Of a stretch of DNA of 41,586 bases, positions 9,939 through 19,217 are shown one piece after another (position 1 is the stretch's first letter; each line of letters opens with the position of its first letter). The notes beneath the pieces were generated by a model, which saw only the letters and a list, made by a program, of their open reading frames with translations, was not told the origin of the DNA and did not search any database. The DNA is from Caldithrix sp. (lineage in GTDB: Bacteria > KSB1 > UBA2214 > DYKH01), in contig DYKH01000038.1 in the NCBI GenBank assembly GCA_020722685.1, positions 1 through 41,586 on the forward strand, given 5' to 3'. Position numbers and translations under genes: made by a program.

Positions 9939-12167
9939 ATGCATACCCACCCTGCCATTTCTGTTACTTACCTTCTGACCGGCATTGCCCTCTTTTTCAT
10001 CGGCCTGATCATCTATCGGGAAAATCCCAAACATCGTCTTCATCGCATCACCGGCTTGATGTTATTCTTCGCTGCCTGTGGAGCTCTGACAGCTTTTCTG
10101 GAAGTGACTTTACCCTTTACCGACACTCCCGCCTGGCAGCAGTCGATATTGTACCGCTTGCTGGCCATTTGGGAGCTGTTTTTCCCTTTCCTGCTTGCTT
10201 TTTCATTGGTTTTTCCGAAAGAAAGTCCCTTTCTTCAGCGACGACCTCGAATGGTCTTGTGGGCCTTTGCGCCGCATACCTTTCGCTTCGTTTTGCTCTT
10301 GCTTTTTCCTGGGTTCGCAAGTCTGAGTACCTATCTTCCGCCGGAACATGTCGGGGGATCGCTTGATACGCTCTTGCGTCCGCTCCTTTTTTTCTATGCC
10401 TCCGCGACCGGCCTGCTTAAGGTTTTCTATGACGTTCATCAGACGCTCTTTGCCGTTATTAATTTGTTCTATGTCGTTGCCGCGATCTTTCTGATGTCCA
10501 TCAGTCGCCGGCAAATCACCGACGAGATTTCGCGCAAGCAAATAGGCTGGGTTGTTTCCGGCATTCGGCTGAGTGTCGGCTTGTACGCTTTGGCATTCCT
10601 GCTGCCGGAATTACTGCCGATGCACATTACCACAAGTGACGTCCATGCTCTTACGGCCTTTGCAATTTTGCTTGGAACCACAGCCATAACTTGGGCCATC
10701 GCCAAATATCAGTTCTTGAGCGTTCGCTTGGTGTTGCACAAAGGGGTCGTCTTTGCATTCGCCTCGGCCGTCTTGATCGGCAGTTATGCGCTTCTCTATA
10801 ACCAGACAAAACGCTTCGCCGTGGTTTTTTATGGCATCGAGCTGCCTGTTATCGATGTACTGTTTTTGCTTTACGCGATCTTTTTCTTTCAGCCACTCAC
10901 CAATCTGGTCGATTCTCTGGTGGAGAGAGCGCTTCATCCGCGCCGGAAGGATCACCATCAGGCGATACAGAAATTGAGCCGGGACATCGTTGCAGTTACC
11001 GACTTTGGCTCGTTGCAGGAAAAAATTTGCCGGAGTCTCAGCGAAATCCTCGATGCGACGCCCATCCATCTACTTCTGCCGGATGATCAAGGTTTCTTTA
11101 CTATTCAGCTCAATCAAGTCGGAATAGGCGATTCTGTTCGCTTTCACGCCCAAGGCAGCTTCATAAGCAGCGTGAGCAAGAAATCTCAGCCCATCCGGGC
11201 CGAGCAGATTCGCGTGACGCTGAACGACAAGAAAGAGTTGACGGCAGTGGAAAGACTGCAAGCCCATTTGATCGCTCCGTTGTTTGTTCACGGCGAATTG
11301 CGCGGATTACTGTCGATCGGCAGAAAAAAAGGTAGACGGTCGTTCTCCACGCAGGATTCCGTTCTCCTTGACCTTTTTTGCTCGCAAATTGCTTTGGCAT
11401 TGGAGAACGCTCGCCTTTATCAAATTGCCCGGGCCCAGCGGATGGTGGAGGATGAGTTGGATGTGGCGCGGGAGATTCAGCGCATGTTGCTGCCGCGACA
11501 AAACCCAACTGGAAAAACCTTTTCGCTTTCGGCGTTGAACATCCCTTCCAAAGATGTCGGCGGCGACTATCACGACTTTGTGCAGCTTGGCGATCGCTAT
11601 CTTGGAATTGCCATTGGCGATATTGCCGGCAAAGGGATTCCCGGCTGCATTCTGATGTCCAACCTGCAGGCTTCGTTCCGTGCGGCCGCTTTGCCGGAGC
11701 ACGGGCCGGCACAGGTGATGACGATGGTGAATCAACAGTTGTCGCGCACCACCAGTCCGGAAAAATACGCCACCTTTCTGTATGCAATCTACGATGAAGA
11801 GAAACGCACCCTGCGCTATTGCAATGCCGGGCATAATTATCCCATCTGGAAGAGGAAGAACGCCCGCAGCGTTCCGGTCAAGCTCAGCGGTCCGGTTATT
11901 GGCATAGACGAATCGGTCACCTTTACGGAACATCGGCTGGAGCTGACCAGCGGCGATGTGTTGGTCTTTTACACCGACGGCATCACCGAGGCCCTGAATG
12001 CGGAATCAGTGGAGTACGGCGAACAGCGATTGCTGCAAGTCATCGACCAATGCTGGCACAAGGGGGCCGAAGGGTTGCGCGACTGCATTTATGAGGCCAT
12101 CGTTAGTTTCGTCGGCGAGGCCAGTCAATACGACGACATCACGCTGATCGTCATGACCATTTTGTAA
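9939..12167 (+). CDS. Membrane-bound RsbU/SpoIIE-type phosphatase with GAF domain
   Basis: This 742-residue signalling protein has several transmembrane helices in residues about 8-320 (resembling 7TM sensor regions), a GAF-like domain at about 340-495, a helical linker with the RsbU signature ELDVAREIQRMLLP near 505, and a PP2C/SpoIIE phosphatase domain to the end. Metal-binding motifs are present: DVGGDYHDF near 540, GDIAGKGIPG, FYTDGITEA near 676, and YDDITLIV at the C-terminus. RsbU-type enzymes dephosphorylate STAS antagonists and so counteract the RsbW-type kinase encoded immediately upstream. The signal sensed by the membrane and GAF parts is unknown. Confidence 0.9.
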   Translation: MHTHPAISVTYLLTGIALFFIGLIIYRENPKHRLHRITGLMLFFAACGALTAFLEVTLPFTDTPAWQQSILYRLLAIWELFFPFLLAFSLVFPKESPFLQRRPRMVLWAFAPHTFRFVLLLLFPGFASLSTYLPPEHVGGSLDTLLRPLLFFYASATGLLKVFYDVHQTLFAVINLFYVVAAIFLMSISRRQITDEISRKQIGWVVSGIRLSVGLYALAFLLPELLPMHITTSDVHALTAFAILLGTTAITWAIAKYQFLSVRLVLHKGVVFAFASAVLIGSYALLYNQTKRFAVVFYGIELPVIDVLFLLYAIFFFQPLTNLVDSLVERALHPRRKDHHQAIQKLSRDIVAVTDFGSLQEKICRSLSEILDATPIHLLLPDDQGFFTIQLNQVGIGDSVRFHAQGSFISSVSKKSQPIRAEQIRVTLNDKKELTAVERLQAHLIAPLFVHGELRGLLSIGRKKGRRSFSTQDSVLLDLFCSQIALALENARLYQIARAQRMVEDELDVAREIQRMLLPRQNPTGKTFSLSALNIPSKDVGGDYHDFVQLGDRYLGIAIGDIAGKGIPGCILMSNLQASFRAAALPEHGPAQVMTMVNQQLSRTTSPEKYATFLYAIYDEEKRTLRYCNAGHNYPIWKRKNARSVPVKLSGPVIGIDESVTFTEHRLELTSGDVLVFYTDGITEALNAESVEYGEQRLLQVIDQCWHKGAEGLRDCIYEAIVSFVGEASQYDDITLIVMTIL

Positions 12168-12429
12168 ACCGTGGATGAGTGGAGGGATGTTCAAACTCAA
12201 AAGGAATTGACAAGCGCTTTTGTACGTTAGAGCGTTTGATTGATGAATGCGTCGCCGACGGCAGCGAGGCGAAAAGGACGGAATGGCGGTCGCAAGTGCA
12301 AGCTTCAGGTTGCAGGTTCCAAGATGCGGAATTCCTTGCTTCTACAGTGGCATGCATCAAGCACCCAGTAATTGGCTGGTGCGAAATTCAGGATTCAGGT
12401 TTATTATTTACCAAACTCAAAACGAGATC

Positions 12430-13749
12430 ATGTCATTTCCCATAAAATCTGTGCTCTTACTCTGGCTCTGCTATCTTGGAGCTGGAGTTGCCGGCTTGGC
12501 GCATGCACAAGGCACGCCTTCGAGCGATGATTCGTTGGAAGTGCGACAAATTGTTTTTGTCGGCAATAACAAAACCAAGGACGAGGTCCTCGCCCGCGAG
12601 ATGAAAACCAAGATCGGCGACCGGTTCGATGAGCAGAAGATCGAGCTGGATCGCAAACGCATACAGAACTTGCAGCTTTTTACCCGCGTGGAAATCCAGC
12701 CCATGCAAACCGATGCCGGCATCGTGCTGCTGGTCTATGTTGCGGAGCGCTGGTACGTTTTCCCTTACCCTATTCTCTATTACAGCGAGAGAGATTGGAA
12801 AAAGATTTCCTACGGCGCCGGATTGATTCACCAGAATTTTCGCGGGCGCAACATCAACCTGACCGGCTCCTTCTGGCTTGGCTACAATCCCGGCGTCGAG
12901 TTTTTCTACTCCAACCCGTGGATCGGCGGCACTAAACAGCTTTACTCGCATCTTCGCGTTAGCGCCACCGAGGTTCGCAACAAGAGCACGGAATTTGCAC
13001 CCTTTGACGAATCGCATAAGGGAATTGGAGTCGGCTTTGGCAAGCGCTGGGGCTACCACACCTATCTGGGCGTCTCCTTTGGCTATAGCCAGCTTACAGT
13101 CCCGGATCAATTCAAGGCTGCCACGGTCACCAAAACCGGCTCGGATCGGCTCCCTTCCGCGAGCATCAGCTTTCGCTACGATTCCCGCGATCTCTATGAA
13201 TATCCTAAGAACGGTTGGCGATTCGATCTTTATGCGACCAAGACTTCATACCCAGGACAACTTGATTACTTGCGCTATGGAGTCGACGTCCGCCGGTATC
13301 AGCCGCTGATAGCCGGAGTTTCTTTGGCTGGTCGCATCGCCGGTGATCTGGGAGCCGGGGACACGCCGGTTTATAGTCGCTCTTATTTAGGCTATCAGGA
13401 GCGTGTCCGCGGCCATTTCAACGCCCATCGTGAGGGAGACAACAGAGCTGTAGCGAGCCTGGAGCTGCGTTTTCCTATCCTGCCCGTAAGGTACTTTAAC
13501 TTGGGACCTGAGAATATCCCCTTTGGTAGGTATGCCGACAATTTGCCATTTGGCATCAGCGCCGGCATTTTTGCCGATACCGGCGCCGTCTGGGAAAAGG
13601 GGGAAAAGGTCGACAAGGATATTTTTCTCAGCGGATTTGGCTTTGGTTTGCACATTCACCTTCCGTACGTCCAAGTGCTGCGGCTGGAAAAAGGTTTTGA
13701 TGCCAGCGGCCATTCCGAGTACATTGCAGACGTGGGGGTTTGGTTTTAG
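12430..13749 (+). CDS. Omp85/BamA-superfamily protein with a single POTRA domain
   Basis: The 439-residue product starts with a signal peptide (cleavage likely after AHA, before QGT). One POTRA-like domain follows at about residues 38-110 (VRQIVFVGNNKTKDEVL ... ITRVE-like LFTRVEIQPM). The rest is a C-terminal beta-barrel of the bacterial surface antigen type, with ISFRYDSRDLYEYPKNGWRF, GYQERVRG near the conserved (V/I)RG(F/Y) position, and a terminal ...ADVGVWF. BamA has five POTRAs, so this is a short relative, not obviously BamA itself. The frame extends to 12247 but the signal peptide fixes the start at ATG 12430. RsmE follows 2 nt after the stop. Confidence 0.85.
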   Translation: MSFPIKSVLLLWLCYLGAGVAGLAHAQGTPSSDDSLEVRQIVFVGNNKTKDEVLAREMKTKIGDRFDEQKIELDRKRIQNLQLFTRVEIQPMQTDAGIVLLVYVAERWYVFPYPILYYSERDWKKISYGAGLIHQNFRGRNINLTGSFWLGYNPGVEFFYSNPWIGGTKQLYSHLRVSATEVRNKSTEFAPFDESHKGIGVGFGKRWGYHTYLGVSFGYSQLTVPDQFKAATVTKTGSDRLPSASISFRYDSRDLYEYPKNGWRFDLYATKTSYPGQLDYLRYGVDVRRYQPLIAGVSLAGRIAGDLGAGDTPVYSRSYLGYQERVRGHFNAHREGDNRAVASLELRFPILPVRYFNLGPENIPFGRYADNLPFGISAGIFADTGAVWEKGEKVDKDIFLSGFGFGLHIHLPYVQVLRLEKGFDASGHSEYIADVGVWF

Positions 13750-13751
13750 CC

Positions 13752-14483
13752 ATGTCCCATTTTGATCAGTTTTATGTGAATCCGCAAAAAGTGGGCAGTG
13801 AGACTTTTGCCTTGGACGGGGAGGAGTTCATCCATTCGGCGCGGGTTTTGCGTAAACGAGTGGGCGATTGGCTTGCAGCCGTCGATGGGTTAGGGCATCG
13901 CTATCAGGGGCCGATTGTAGAAATCGGCAAGGATTGTTTGGTCGTTGCTATCGAGAAAAGGGAAACTGATCCCGGTGAGCCAAAGCTGCGGCTGACCCTG
14001 GCGCAAGCGGTTCTCAAGGGCGGCCATTTCGATTGGCTGGTGGAAAAAGGGACGGAAATCGGCATTGCGGTTTTTCAACCCATCATCACGGAACGATCAA
14101 TCGTCAATCCCACTGGCCGTTTACACCGCTGGCAGCAAAAAGCTCTGGCCGCGATGAAGCAGTGCGGGCGTTCGCGCTGCCCACAAGTGCTTCCACCTGT
14201 GCCGTTCGCCGAGGCACTCAAGACTGCGCAAACGCAGATCGCTTTCGTTGCCCATGAAGGCCTGGAGCCGGTGGGACCGACCAACCTTGTCAACATAGCT
14301 GCCAGAAAACATCAAGCCGTGCTTTACGTCGGCCCGGAAGGCGGATTTACTGAGGAGGAAGTTCAGTTGGCAATAGACGCCGGCGCAAAACCGTTGAGCC
14401 TGGGCGTTCGTCGCCTGCGCAGCGAGACTGCTGGAATTGTGGGAACGATTAAATTGCTCTCCGCAGCAGGCGAGCTGGGGTGA
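13752..14483 (+). CDS. rsmE: 16S rRNA (uracil-1498-N3)-methyltransferase RsmE
   Basis: RsmE is a SPOUT-class methyltransferase that makes m3U1498 in 16S rRNA. The 243-residue product has the N-terminal PUA-like part (EFIHSARVLRKRVGD) and the SPOUT knot motifs: KGGHFDWLVEKGTEIGI, MKQCGRSRCPQV (family consensus EQS.R...P), VGPEGGFTEEEV, and LSLGVRRLRSETAG. ATG 13752 was preferred over the TTG at 13740 because it gives the family N-terminus; the preceding Omp85 gene ends at 13749, so translation may be coupled. Confidence 0.95.
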   Translation: MSHFDQFYVNPQKVGSETFALDGEEFIHSARVLRKRVGDWLAAVDGLGHRYQGPIVEIGKDCLVVAIEKRETDPGEPKLRLTLAQAVLKGGHFDWLVEKGTEIGIAVFQPIITERSIVNPTGRLHRWQQKALAAMKQCGRSRCPQVLPPVPFAEALKTAQTQIAFVAHEGLEPVGPTNLVNIAARKHQAVLYVGPEGGFTEEEVQLAIDAGAKPLSLGVRRLRSETAGIVGTIKLLSAAGELG

Positions 14484-14522
14484 TAGGGTTGGTAATCCTG
14501 AATTCAACTTTGGAGTTGATGA

Positions 14523-14864
14523 ATGTCTTGTCTTTTTTGCGATATTGCCGCTGGCAAGACGTCGGCAAAAGTCGTTTGGCAGAACGAAACTCTGGTCGCC
14601 TTCCGCGACATCAATCCGCAGGCGCCGGTACACATCCTCGTCATTCCCCGCAAGCACATTGGCAACCTCAATGATCTGACCAGCAGTGATTCCCAATTGA
14701 TGGGGGAAATGATTCTTTCTGCCAAAGAAATTGCCAGGCAGGAGGGCATTGCCGTCGATGGATATAGACTGGTGCTAAATTGTAACCGGCAAGCGGGGCA
14801 GTCGGTGTTTCACATCCACTTGCACCTGCTTGGGGGGAGATGGATGCATTGGCCGCCGGGCTAA
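14523..14864 (+). CDS. HIT-family purine nucleoside phosphoramidase (HinT-like)
   Basis: The 113-residue protein is a classic bacterial HinT: CLFCDIAAGKTSAKVV at the N-terminus, AFRDINPQAPVHILVIPRKH in the middle, and the histidine triad HIHLHLLGGR followed by the usual MHWPPG end. HinT enzymes hydrolyse AMP-lysine and similar phosphoramidates in the cytoplasm. GGAG lies 8 nt upstream of ATG 14523. It follows rsmE by 39 nt on the same strand and faces uppP convergently. Confidence 0.95.
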   Translation: MSCLFCDIAAGKTSAKVVWQNETLVAFRDINPQAPVHILVIPRKHIGNLNDLTSSDSQLMGEMILSAKEIARQEGIAVDGYRLVLNCNRQAGQSVFHIHLHLLGGRWMHWPPG

Positions 14865-14974
14865 GCAGAGCCTTGCGCCCCCGAACATAAGCTTGTACGC
14901 TCACCCACATCATCGGATGACGTCAGCCTGGCAGGAAGAATCCGGTTGCTGAGCTGGTAAGGCTCGCACTGGCT

Positions 14975-15793
14975 TTAGAAGCCGACGTTCATATACCAAA
15001 ACGACACCAACAGAACAACCCCAAAGACGATTCGATACCAGGCAAATGGCAGGAAAGATCGGTGCGAAACAAATGCCAGCAGCCCTCGAATCACCATCAA
15101 AGCAGACAAGAATGACACCACAAAACCGACGGCAAAGAGTGGCAAGTCCGTCCATGCGAGTATATGGCGTGCTCCAATGAGCTTGATGAACGTTGCTCCA
15201 AACATGGCAGGAATGGCCAAGAAAAACGAAAACTCCGTCGATGCCCGGCGGGAAAGTCCCAGCACCAACCCGCCCATGATGGTAGCGCCGGAACGCGAGA
15301 CCCCCGGGAACAAGATGGCCAAAACTTGAATGGCTCCGACTCCCAAGGCTGTTTTCAACGGTAAATCGTCCACGCTTCCTACGCTCACTCGCTTGTGAAG
15401 CCTCTCAATCAACAGAATCGCCAATCCTCCTAATACCAGCGCCAACGCCACCGGAAACGGTTTGAATAGATGTGCTTCGATCCAATCTTCGGTGGGCAGC
15501 CCTACCAGAATCGCCGGCAGCGTTCCGATGATCATATTGATGATCAGCCTGCGCGCCTGCGGGTCGCTTCTCAAATTCAGCGCCACATCTGAGAACTTTT
15601 CTCGATACAGCCAGACAACTGCGAGAATGGCTCCCAGTTGAATGAAGATGATAAAGGTGTTCTCTTTCGCTCCCGTGAAGTTGAGCCAGTTTTGTGCCAG
15701 GATCAGGTGGCCTGTGGAGGAGACGGGGATGAATTCGGTCGCCCCCTCGACAATTCCTAATATGAAAGCTTTAAGCAGTAAGAAGAGGTTCAT
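14975..15793 (-). CDS. uppP: Undecaprenyl-diphosphatase UppP (BacA)
   Basis: UppP dephosphorylates undecaprenyl diphosphate to recycle the lipid carrier for peptidoglycan and other surface polymers. The 272-residue protein has the diagnostic motifs EGATEFIPVSSTGH (residues about 16-29) and PGVSRSGATIMGG, and about eight hydrophobic segments. Length is normal. The ribosome site before ATG 15793 is weak. It is convergent with the HIT gene and lies downstream of pntB on the same strand, separated by 177 nt that include a hairpin. Confidence 0.97.
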   Translation of the reverse strand: MNLFLLLKAFILGIVEGATEFIPVSSTGHLILAQNWLNFTGAKENTFIIFIQLGAILAVVWLYREKFSDVALNLRSDPQARRLIINMIIGTLPAILVGLPTEDWIEAHLFKPFPVALALVLGGLAILLIERLHKRVSVGSVDDLPLKTALGVGAIQVLAILFPGVSRSGATIMGGLVLGLSRRASTEFSFFLAIPAMFGATFIKLIGARHILAWTDLPLFAVGFVVSFLSALMVIRGLLAFVSHRSFLPFAWYRIVFGVVLLVSFWYMNVGF

Positions 15794-15938
15794 TCGGTTC
15801 TCTGCGTTAGGGCCTCAAGAGTGAAATTCGAGCTTTTGGGGAAAAGAATTCAAACCGCTCATGAAGGCCAATAGAAACGAATTTCCGGATTGGTGTTTGT
15901 CAGTCTCCACTCGTGGTTTGAAAACGTTGTTTGGTTGC

Positions 15939-15970
15939 AGCTTGACCGCGTTAGGAAAACGCGACAAGCT
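15939..15970 (-). terminator. Hairpin immediately after pntB
   Basis: Two 6-bp stems stack: AGCTTG with CAAGCT and CGCGTT with AACGCG, separated by a small internal loop, with a 5-nt apical loop. It begins at the base after the pntB stop. There is no U-tract on the minus strand, so it may protect the mRNA 3' end or act with Rho. Confidence 0.4.
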
Positions 15971-17341
15971 CTAAGCATTCTTGAATTCTGCAATCAATGC
16001 TTGGATGCTCGCCTTGGCGTCCCCAAAGAGCATTCGGGTGTTGTTTTTGTAAAAGAGGGGATTCTCGACGCCGGCAAATCCGGGGCGCATGGAGCGCTTC
16101 ATGACAATGACCGTGCGGGATTTGTCGACTTCGATAATGGGCATGCCCCACAAGGGACTGGTCTTGTCTTCTCTCGCTGCAGGATTCACCACGTCATTTG
16201 CGCCGATCACTACGCATACGTCGGTGGTCGGCATTTTCGGATTGATCAGCTCGGCCTCGACCAGTTGGTCATAGGAAACGTTCGCCTCGGCTAACAGCAC
16301 ATTCATGTGACCGGGCATCCTGCCGGCGACCGGGTGAATGCCATACGCGACCTCGGCCCCATTCTTTTCCAATACCTCGCCAAGCTCTCGAAGAACTTGT
16401 TGTGCCTGCGACACAGCCAGACCATAGCCCGGCACGAACACCACCGATGAAGCGCCTTCCAAGATCAGATAAGCATCTTCCACGCTGATAGGTTTGATTT
16501 CTCCTTTCACGTCTGCGCCTGTGGATGTGGTAGCGCCAAAGCCGCCAAACAGTATGTTGACAAATGAGCGGTTCATGGCCTTGCACATGAGAATGGCCAA
16601 AATGAACCCCGAGGCTCCATCCAAAGTGCCGGCGACGATCAGCAATTGGTTGTCGAGAACAAAGCCGAGCGCCGCTGCCGACAGACCGGCGTAGGAGTTC
16701 AAAATAGCGATCACAGTCGGCATGTCCGCACCGCCGATGCCCATGACCAATAGGAAACCGAATGCCAAAGCCGAAACAATCAGAATCGGCAGGAAGCCCG
16801 CTTGCGTTGGATCGATCACTAGGCCGATGGCCATTGCCAAGGCCACGGCAACCACCAGGCCGCTGACGAAATTCCGACCGCGATATACGAACGGCTTACC
16901 GGGAATCAGCTCCTGAAGCTTCAAGAAAGCAATCGTGGAGCCGGTGAAGGTCAGATAGCCCAGAATCATCTCGGAGGCCAGCACCGTCATGGCAAAGGTA
17001 TCAATGTCGGGGATACGTTGATAGTACTCGGCCGTGCCGACCAGCGCGACTGCCAGCGAGCCAAATGCGTGCGACATCGCCGTTCGTTGCGGAACCGCCG
17101 TCATGGGCAGCTTTAGAGCGATCGGCGCTCCAATAATGGAGCCAATGGCGATGGCGATGATGACCAGATCCAAACGATGCGTCCGGAATGCCATCATCGT
17201 CGCCGCGACGGCGATGAGCATTCCTACGCTTCCCGCCCAATTGCCGATGCGCGAGGTCTTGACTTCACTCATCCACTTGAGCGACAAAACAAAAAGCGCA
17301 GCGGCGGACACATAAAGATAGCTGACGAGCGTCTCCATCAT
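15971..17341 (-). CDS. pntB: NAD(P) transhydrogenase subunit beta (PntB)
   Basis: PntB carries the NADP(H)-binding domain III and part of the membrane domain II of proton-translocating transhydrogenase, which makes NADPH from NADH using proton-motive force. The 456-residue protein has many N-terminal helices (about residues 1-260) and the soluble domain with VPGYGLAVSQAQ, GIHPVAGRMPGHMNVLLAEA, VIGANDVVNPAA and the KRSM...GFAGVENPLF end. The start ATG 17341 overlaps the pntA2 stop by 4 nt (ATGA), which indicates translational coupling. Confidence 0.97.
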   Translation of the reverse strand: MMETLVSYLYVSAAALFVLSLKWMSEVKTSRIGNWAGSVGMLIAVAATMMAFRTHRLDLVIIAIAIGSIIGAPIALKLPMTAVPQRTAMSHAFGSLAVALVGTAEYYQRIPDIDTFAMTVLASEMILGYLTFTGSTIAFLKLQELIPGKPFVYRGRNFVSGLVVAVALAMAIGLVIDPTQAGFLPILIVSALAFGFLLVMGIGGADMPTVIAILNSYAGLSAAALGFVLDNQLLIVAGTLDGASGFILAILMCKAMNRSFVNILFGGFGATTSTGADVKGEIKPISVEDAYLILEGASSVVFVPGYGLAVSQAQQVLRELGEVLEKNGAEVAYGIHPVAGRMPGHMNVLLAEANVSYDQLVEAELINPKMPTTDVCVVIGANDVVNPAAREDKTSPLWGMPIIEVDKSRTVIVMKRSMRPGFAGVENPLFYKNNTRMLFGDAKASIQALIAEFKNA

Positions 17342-17646
17342 TTGGCTTTTCCTCCGTCGTCCTTTTTGAACATGCGCAGGATTCGCTCGGTGATCATAAA
17401 GCCGCTGATCACGTTGGTCGCTGCCAAGGCCACGCCAATGGTGGCCAACGTCAGGATGAGATTGTTCTTAGGTTCGGCCATCACAATCAGCGCCCCCACC
17501 ACCGAGACGGAGGAAATGGCGTTGGTGAGGGACATCAACGGCGTATGCAGCAGCTTGGAAACCCGCCGGATCAGTCCGAGACCCAAAAAAGCCGACAGCA
17601 GAAATATCAGCAGGTTGATGGCAAGAGGAACGACATTATCGTGCAT
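17338..17646 (-). CDS. pntA2: NAD(P) transhydrogenase subunit alpha part 2 (PntA2)
   Basis: The 102-residue membrane protein is the small alpha-2 subunit of the three-polypeptide transhydrogenase. It has about three transmembrane helices, including the conserved HTPLMSLTNAISS segment and a basic C-terminus (MFKKDDGGKAK). ATG 17646 has GAGAGG about 8 nt upstream. pntB overlaps its end. It is separated from pntA1 by 229 nt of repeat-rich sequence, an unusually long gap inside this operon type. Confidence 0.95.
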   Translation of the reverse strand: MHDNVVPLAINLLIFLLSAFLGLGLIRRVSKLLHTPLMSLTNAISSVSVVGALIVMAEPKNNLILTLATIGVALAATNVISGFMITERILRMFKKDDGGKAK

Positions 17647-17689
17647 TCAAATTACCTCTCAAAATTAATCTCTGTTGCCACATCTAAAC

Positions 17690-17850
17690 AGATTTGCGAT
17701 TTTTGATTGCCAATTTTTGATTAGCGATTGCAGTGATTCACGATTTTCCAATTTGCAATTGCCGATTTACGATCGCATAAAGAAAGCCAATAAACGTGCC
17801 TCAAATCTAAAATCCAAGATCTAGAATCTAAAATCCAAAATCCAGACGCG
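17690..17850. repeat. Degenerate AATC/GATT repeat tract between pntA1 and pntA2
   Basis: The left half (17692-17773) repeats GATTTTTGATT-like units (GATTTGCGA, TTTTTGATT, CGATTTTCC). The right half (17801-17843) contains AATCTAAAATCCAA twice, about 22 bp apart, plus further AATCC units. The two halves are roughly complementary, so the transcript could fold into a long imperfect hairpin. No gene is present. Confidence 0.65.
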
Positions 17851-17875
17851 CACTTGAGAAAACAGAATTGACTGT

Positions 17876-19015
17876 TCAAGTGCTTTGGTAGTGCTTTTTC
17901 AGCACCTCGCTGCGGATTTCGTTATTATGTGTGACCAGGCAGCCTTTGATGATTTCATCTTCCAGATTCAGATCAAAGGAATTGCTCTCCTTGTTCCAGA
18001 AATGCGTTACCAGACTGGTCAGGTTGGCGGAGTACATCTGGCTGGCATGAACGGCAACATGGGCGGGTAAATTCTCCAGGCCGATGATGCGCACGCCGTT
18101 GACGATCACTTCCTCGCCGCGCACCGATCCTTCCACGTTGCCGCCGCCTTCAATGGCCATATCAACGATCAGGCTGCCGGGTTTCATTCCGGAAATCATT
18201 TCTTTGGTCACGATGACCGGCGCCTTGCGGCCAAAAACCTGCGCCGTAGTGATAACGACATCTGACTGGGCGCAAATTTTCGCCATGGCATCACGCTGCT
18301 TTTGCAATTGCTCGGGCGTAAGCTCTCTGGCGTAGCCGTCTTTGGTTTGGCCGGTTTCGCCCAAATCCACCTCCACAAACCGCGCACCCAATGATTTGAC
18401 TTGCTCGGCCACCACCGGGCGCGTGTCGAACGCTTCCACCCGCGCCCCCAAACGCTTGGCAGTGGCAATGGCCTGTAATCCCGCCACGCCGGCGCCGATG
18501 ATAAAAACGCGGGCAGGTTGAATGGTTCCGGCCGGCGTCATCATCATGGGAAAGACTTTATCGAGTCGCTCGGCGGCTAAGATCACTGCGACGTAACCGC
18601 CCAAGCTTGCTTGTGAGCTCAAAGCGTCCATGCTCTGCGCCAAGCTTGTGCGGGGAATCATTTCCATGCACAGAGCGCTCACCCCTTGTGCTGCCAGCGC
18701 CTCGACCAATTTGCGCTCATTGAATGGGTCGAGATAACTGACATGAACGCTGCCCTTCTTGAGCAAACGGACTTCTTCCAGCGACGGTTTGCGCAAGCGC
18801 AGAACCATATCTGCTGAGGCAAAGCCGGCCGCGCGATCGGTGATAGTTTTTGCGCCGGCCATCTCGTACTGGTCATCGGAAAAGTGACAGGAGATGCCCG
18901 TGCCGGTCTCAATCTCCACTTCTGCATCCAACTTGACCAGCTTTGCCACGTCAGACGGAATCAGTGGCACACGCAACTCGTTTGGATAAGTTTCTCGGGG
19001 GACAAAAATCTTCAT
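17876..19015 (-). CDS. pntA1: NAD(P) transhydrogenase subunit alpha part 1 (PntA1)
   Basis: This is the NAD(H)-binding domain I subunit, 379 residues, of the alanine-dehydrogenase/PNT family. It starts MKIFVPRETYPNELRVPLIP and has the Rossmann motif GAGVAGLQAIATAKRLGA, RPVVAEQVKSLGA with the mobile-loop region, and the conserved MKPGSLIVDMAIEGGGN. In this organism transhydrogenase is split into three polypeptides, not two as in E. coli. ATG 19015 has AAGGAG about 9 nt upstream. It is the first gene of pntA1-pntA2-pntB. Confidence 0.97.
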   Translation of the reverse strand: MKIFVPRETYPNELRVPLIPSDVAKLVKLDAEVEIETGTGISCHFSDDQYEMAGAKTITDRAAGFASADMVLRLRKPSLEEVRLLKKGSVHVSYLDPFNERKLVEALAAQGVSALCMEMIPRTSLAQSMDALSSQASLGGYVAVILAAERLDKVFPMMMTPAGTIQPARVFIIGAGVAGLQAIATAKRLGARVEAFDTRPVVAEQVKSLGARFVEVDLGETGQTKDGYARELTPEQLQKQRDAMAKICAQSDVVITTAQVFGRKAPVIVTKEMISGMKPGSLIVDMAIEGGGNVEGSVRGEEVIVNGVRIIGLENLPAHVAVHASQMYSANLTSLVTHFWNKESNSFDLNLEDEIIKGCLVTHNNEIRSEVLKKHYQST

Positions 19016-19187
19016 GCGCTCTATCTCCTTAGCGAACCTTCAAACTTTACGCGCAACTTGCATCAACAATCAAGCCAACCATACCTGGACAAAAAAATCC
19101 GTACTTGCCCGTGTCAAAAGAAAAGGGCGGATATGCGCGCCTCAAGTGCCCACAATTTGTCCAAAAGAATTTCATTGCCCTGACAAT

Positions 19188-19217
19188 AATGTAACTTTTT
19201 TTGATGACTTTTGCCAG
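19188..19217 (-). promoter_or_regulatory. Weak candidate promoter for pntA1
   Basis: On the minus strand CTGGCA, an 18-bp spacer and TACATT, implying a leader of about 165 nt. Both boxes match consensus at four of six positions, so the call is tentative. Confidence 0.25.
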
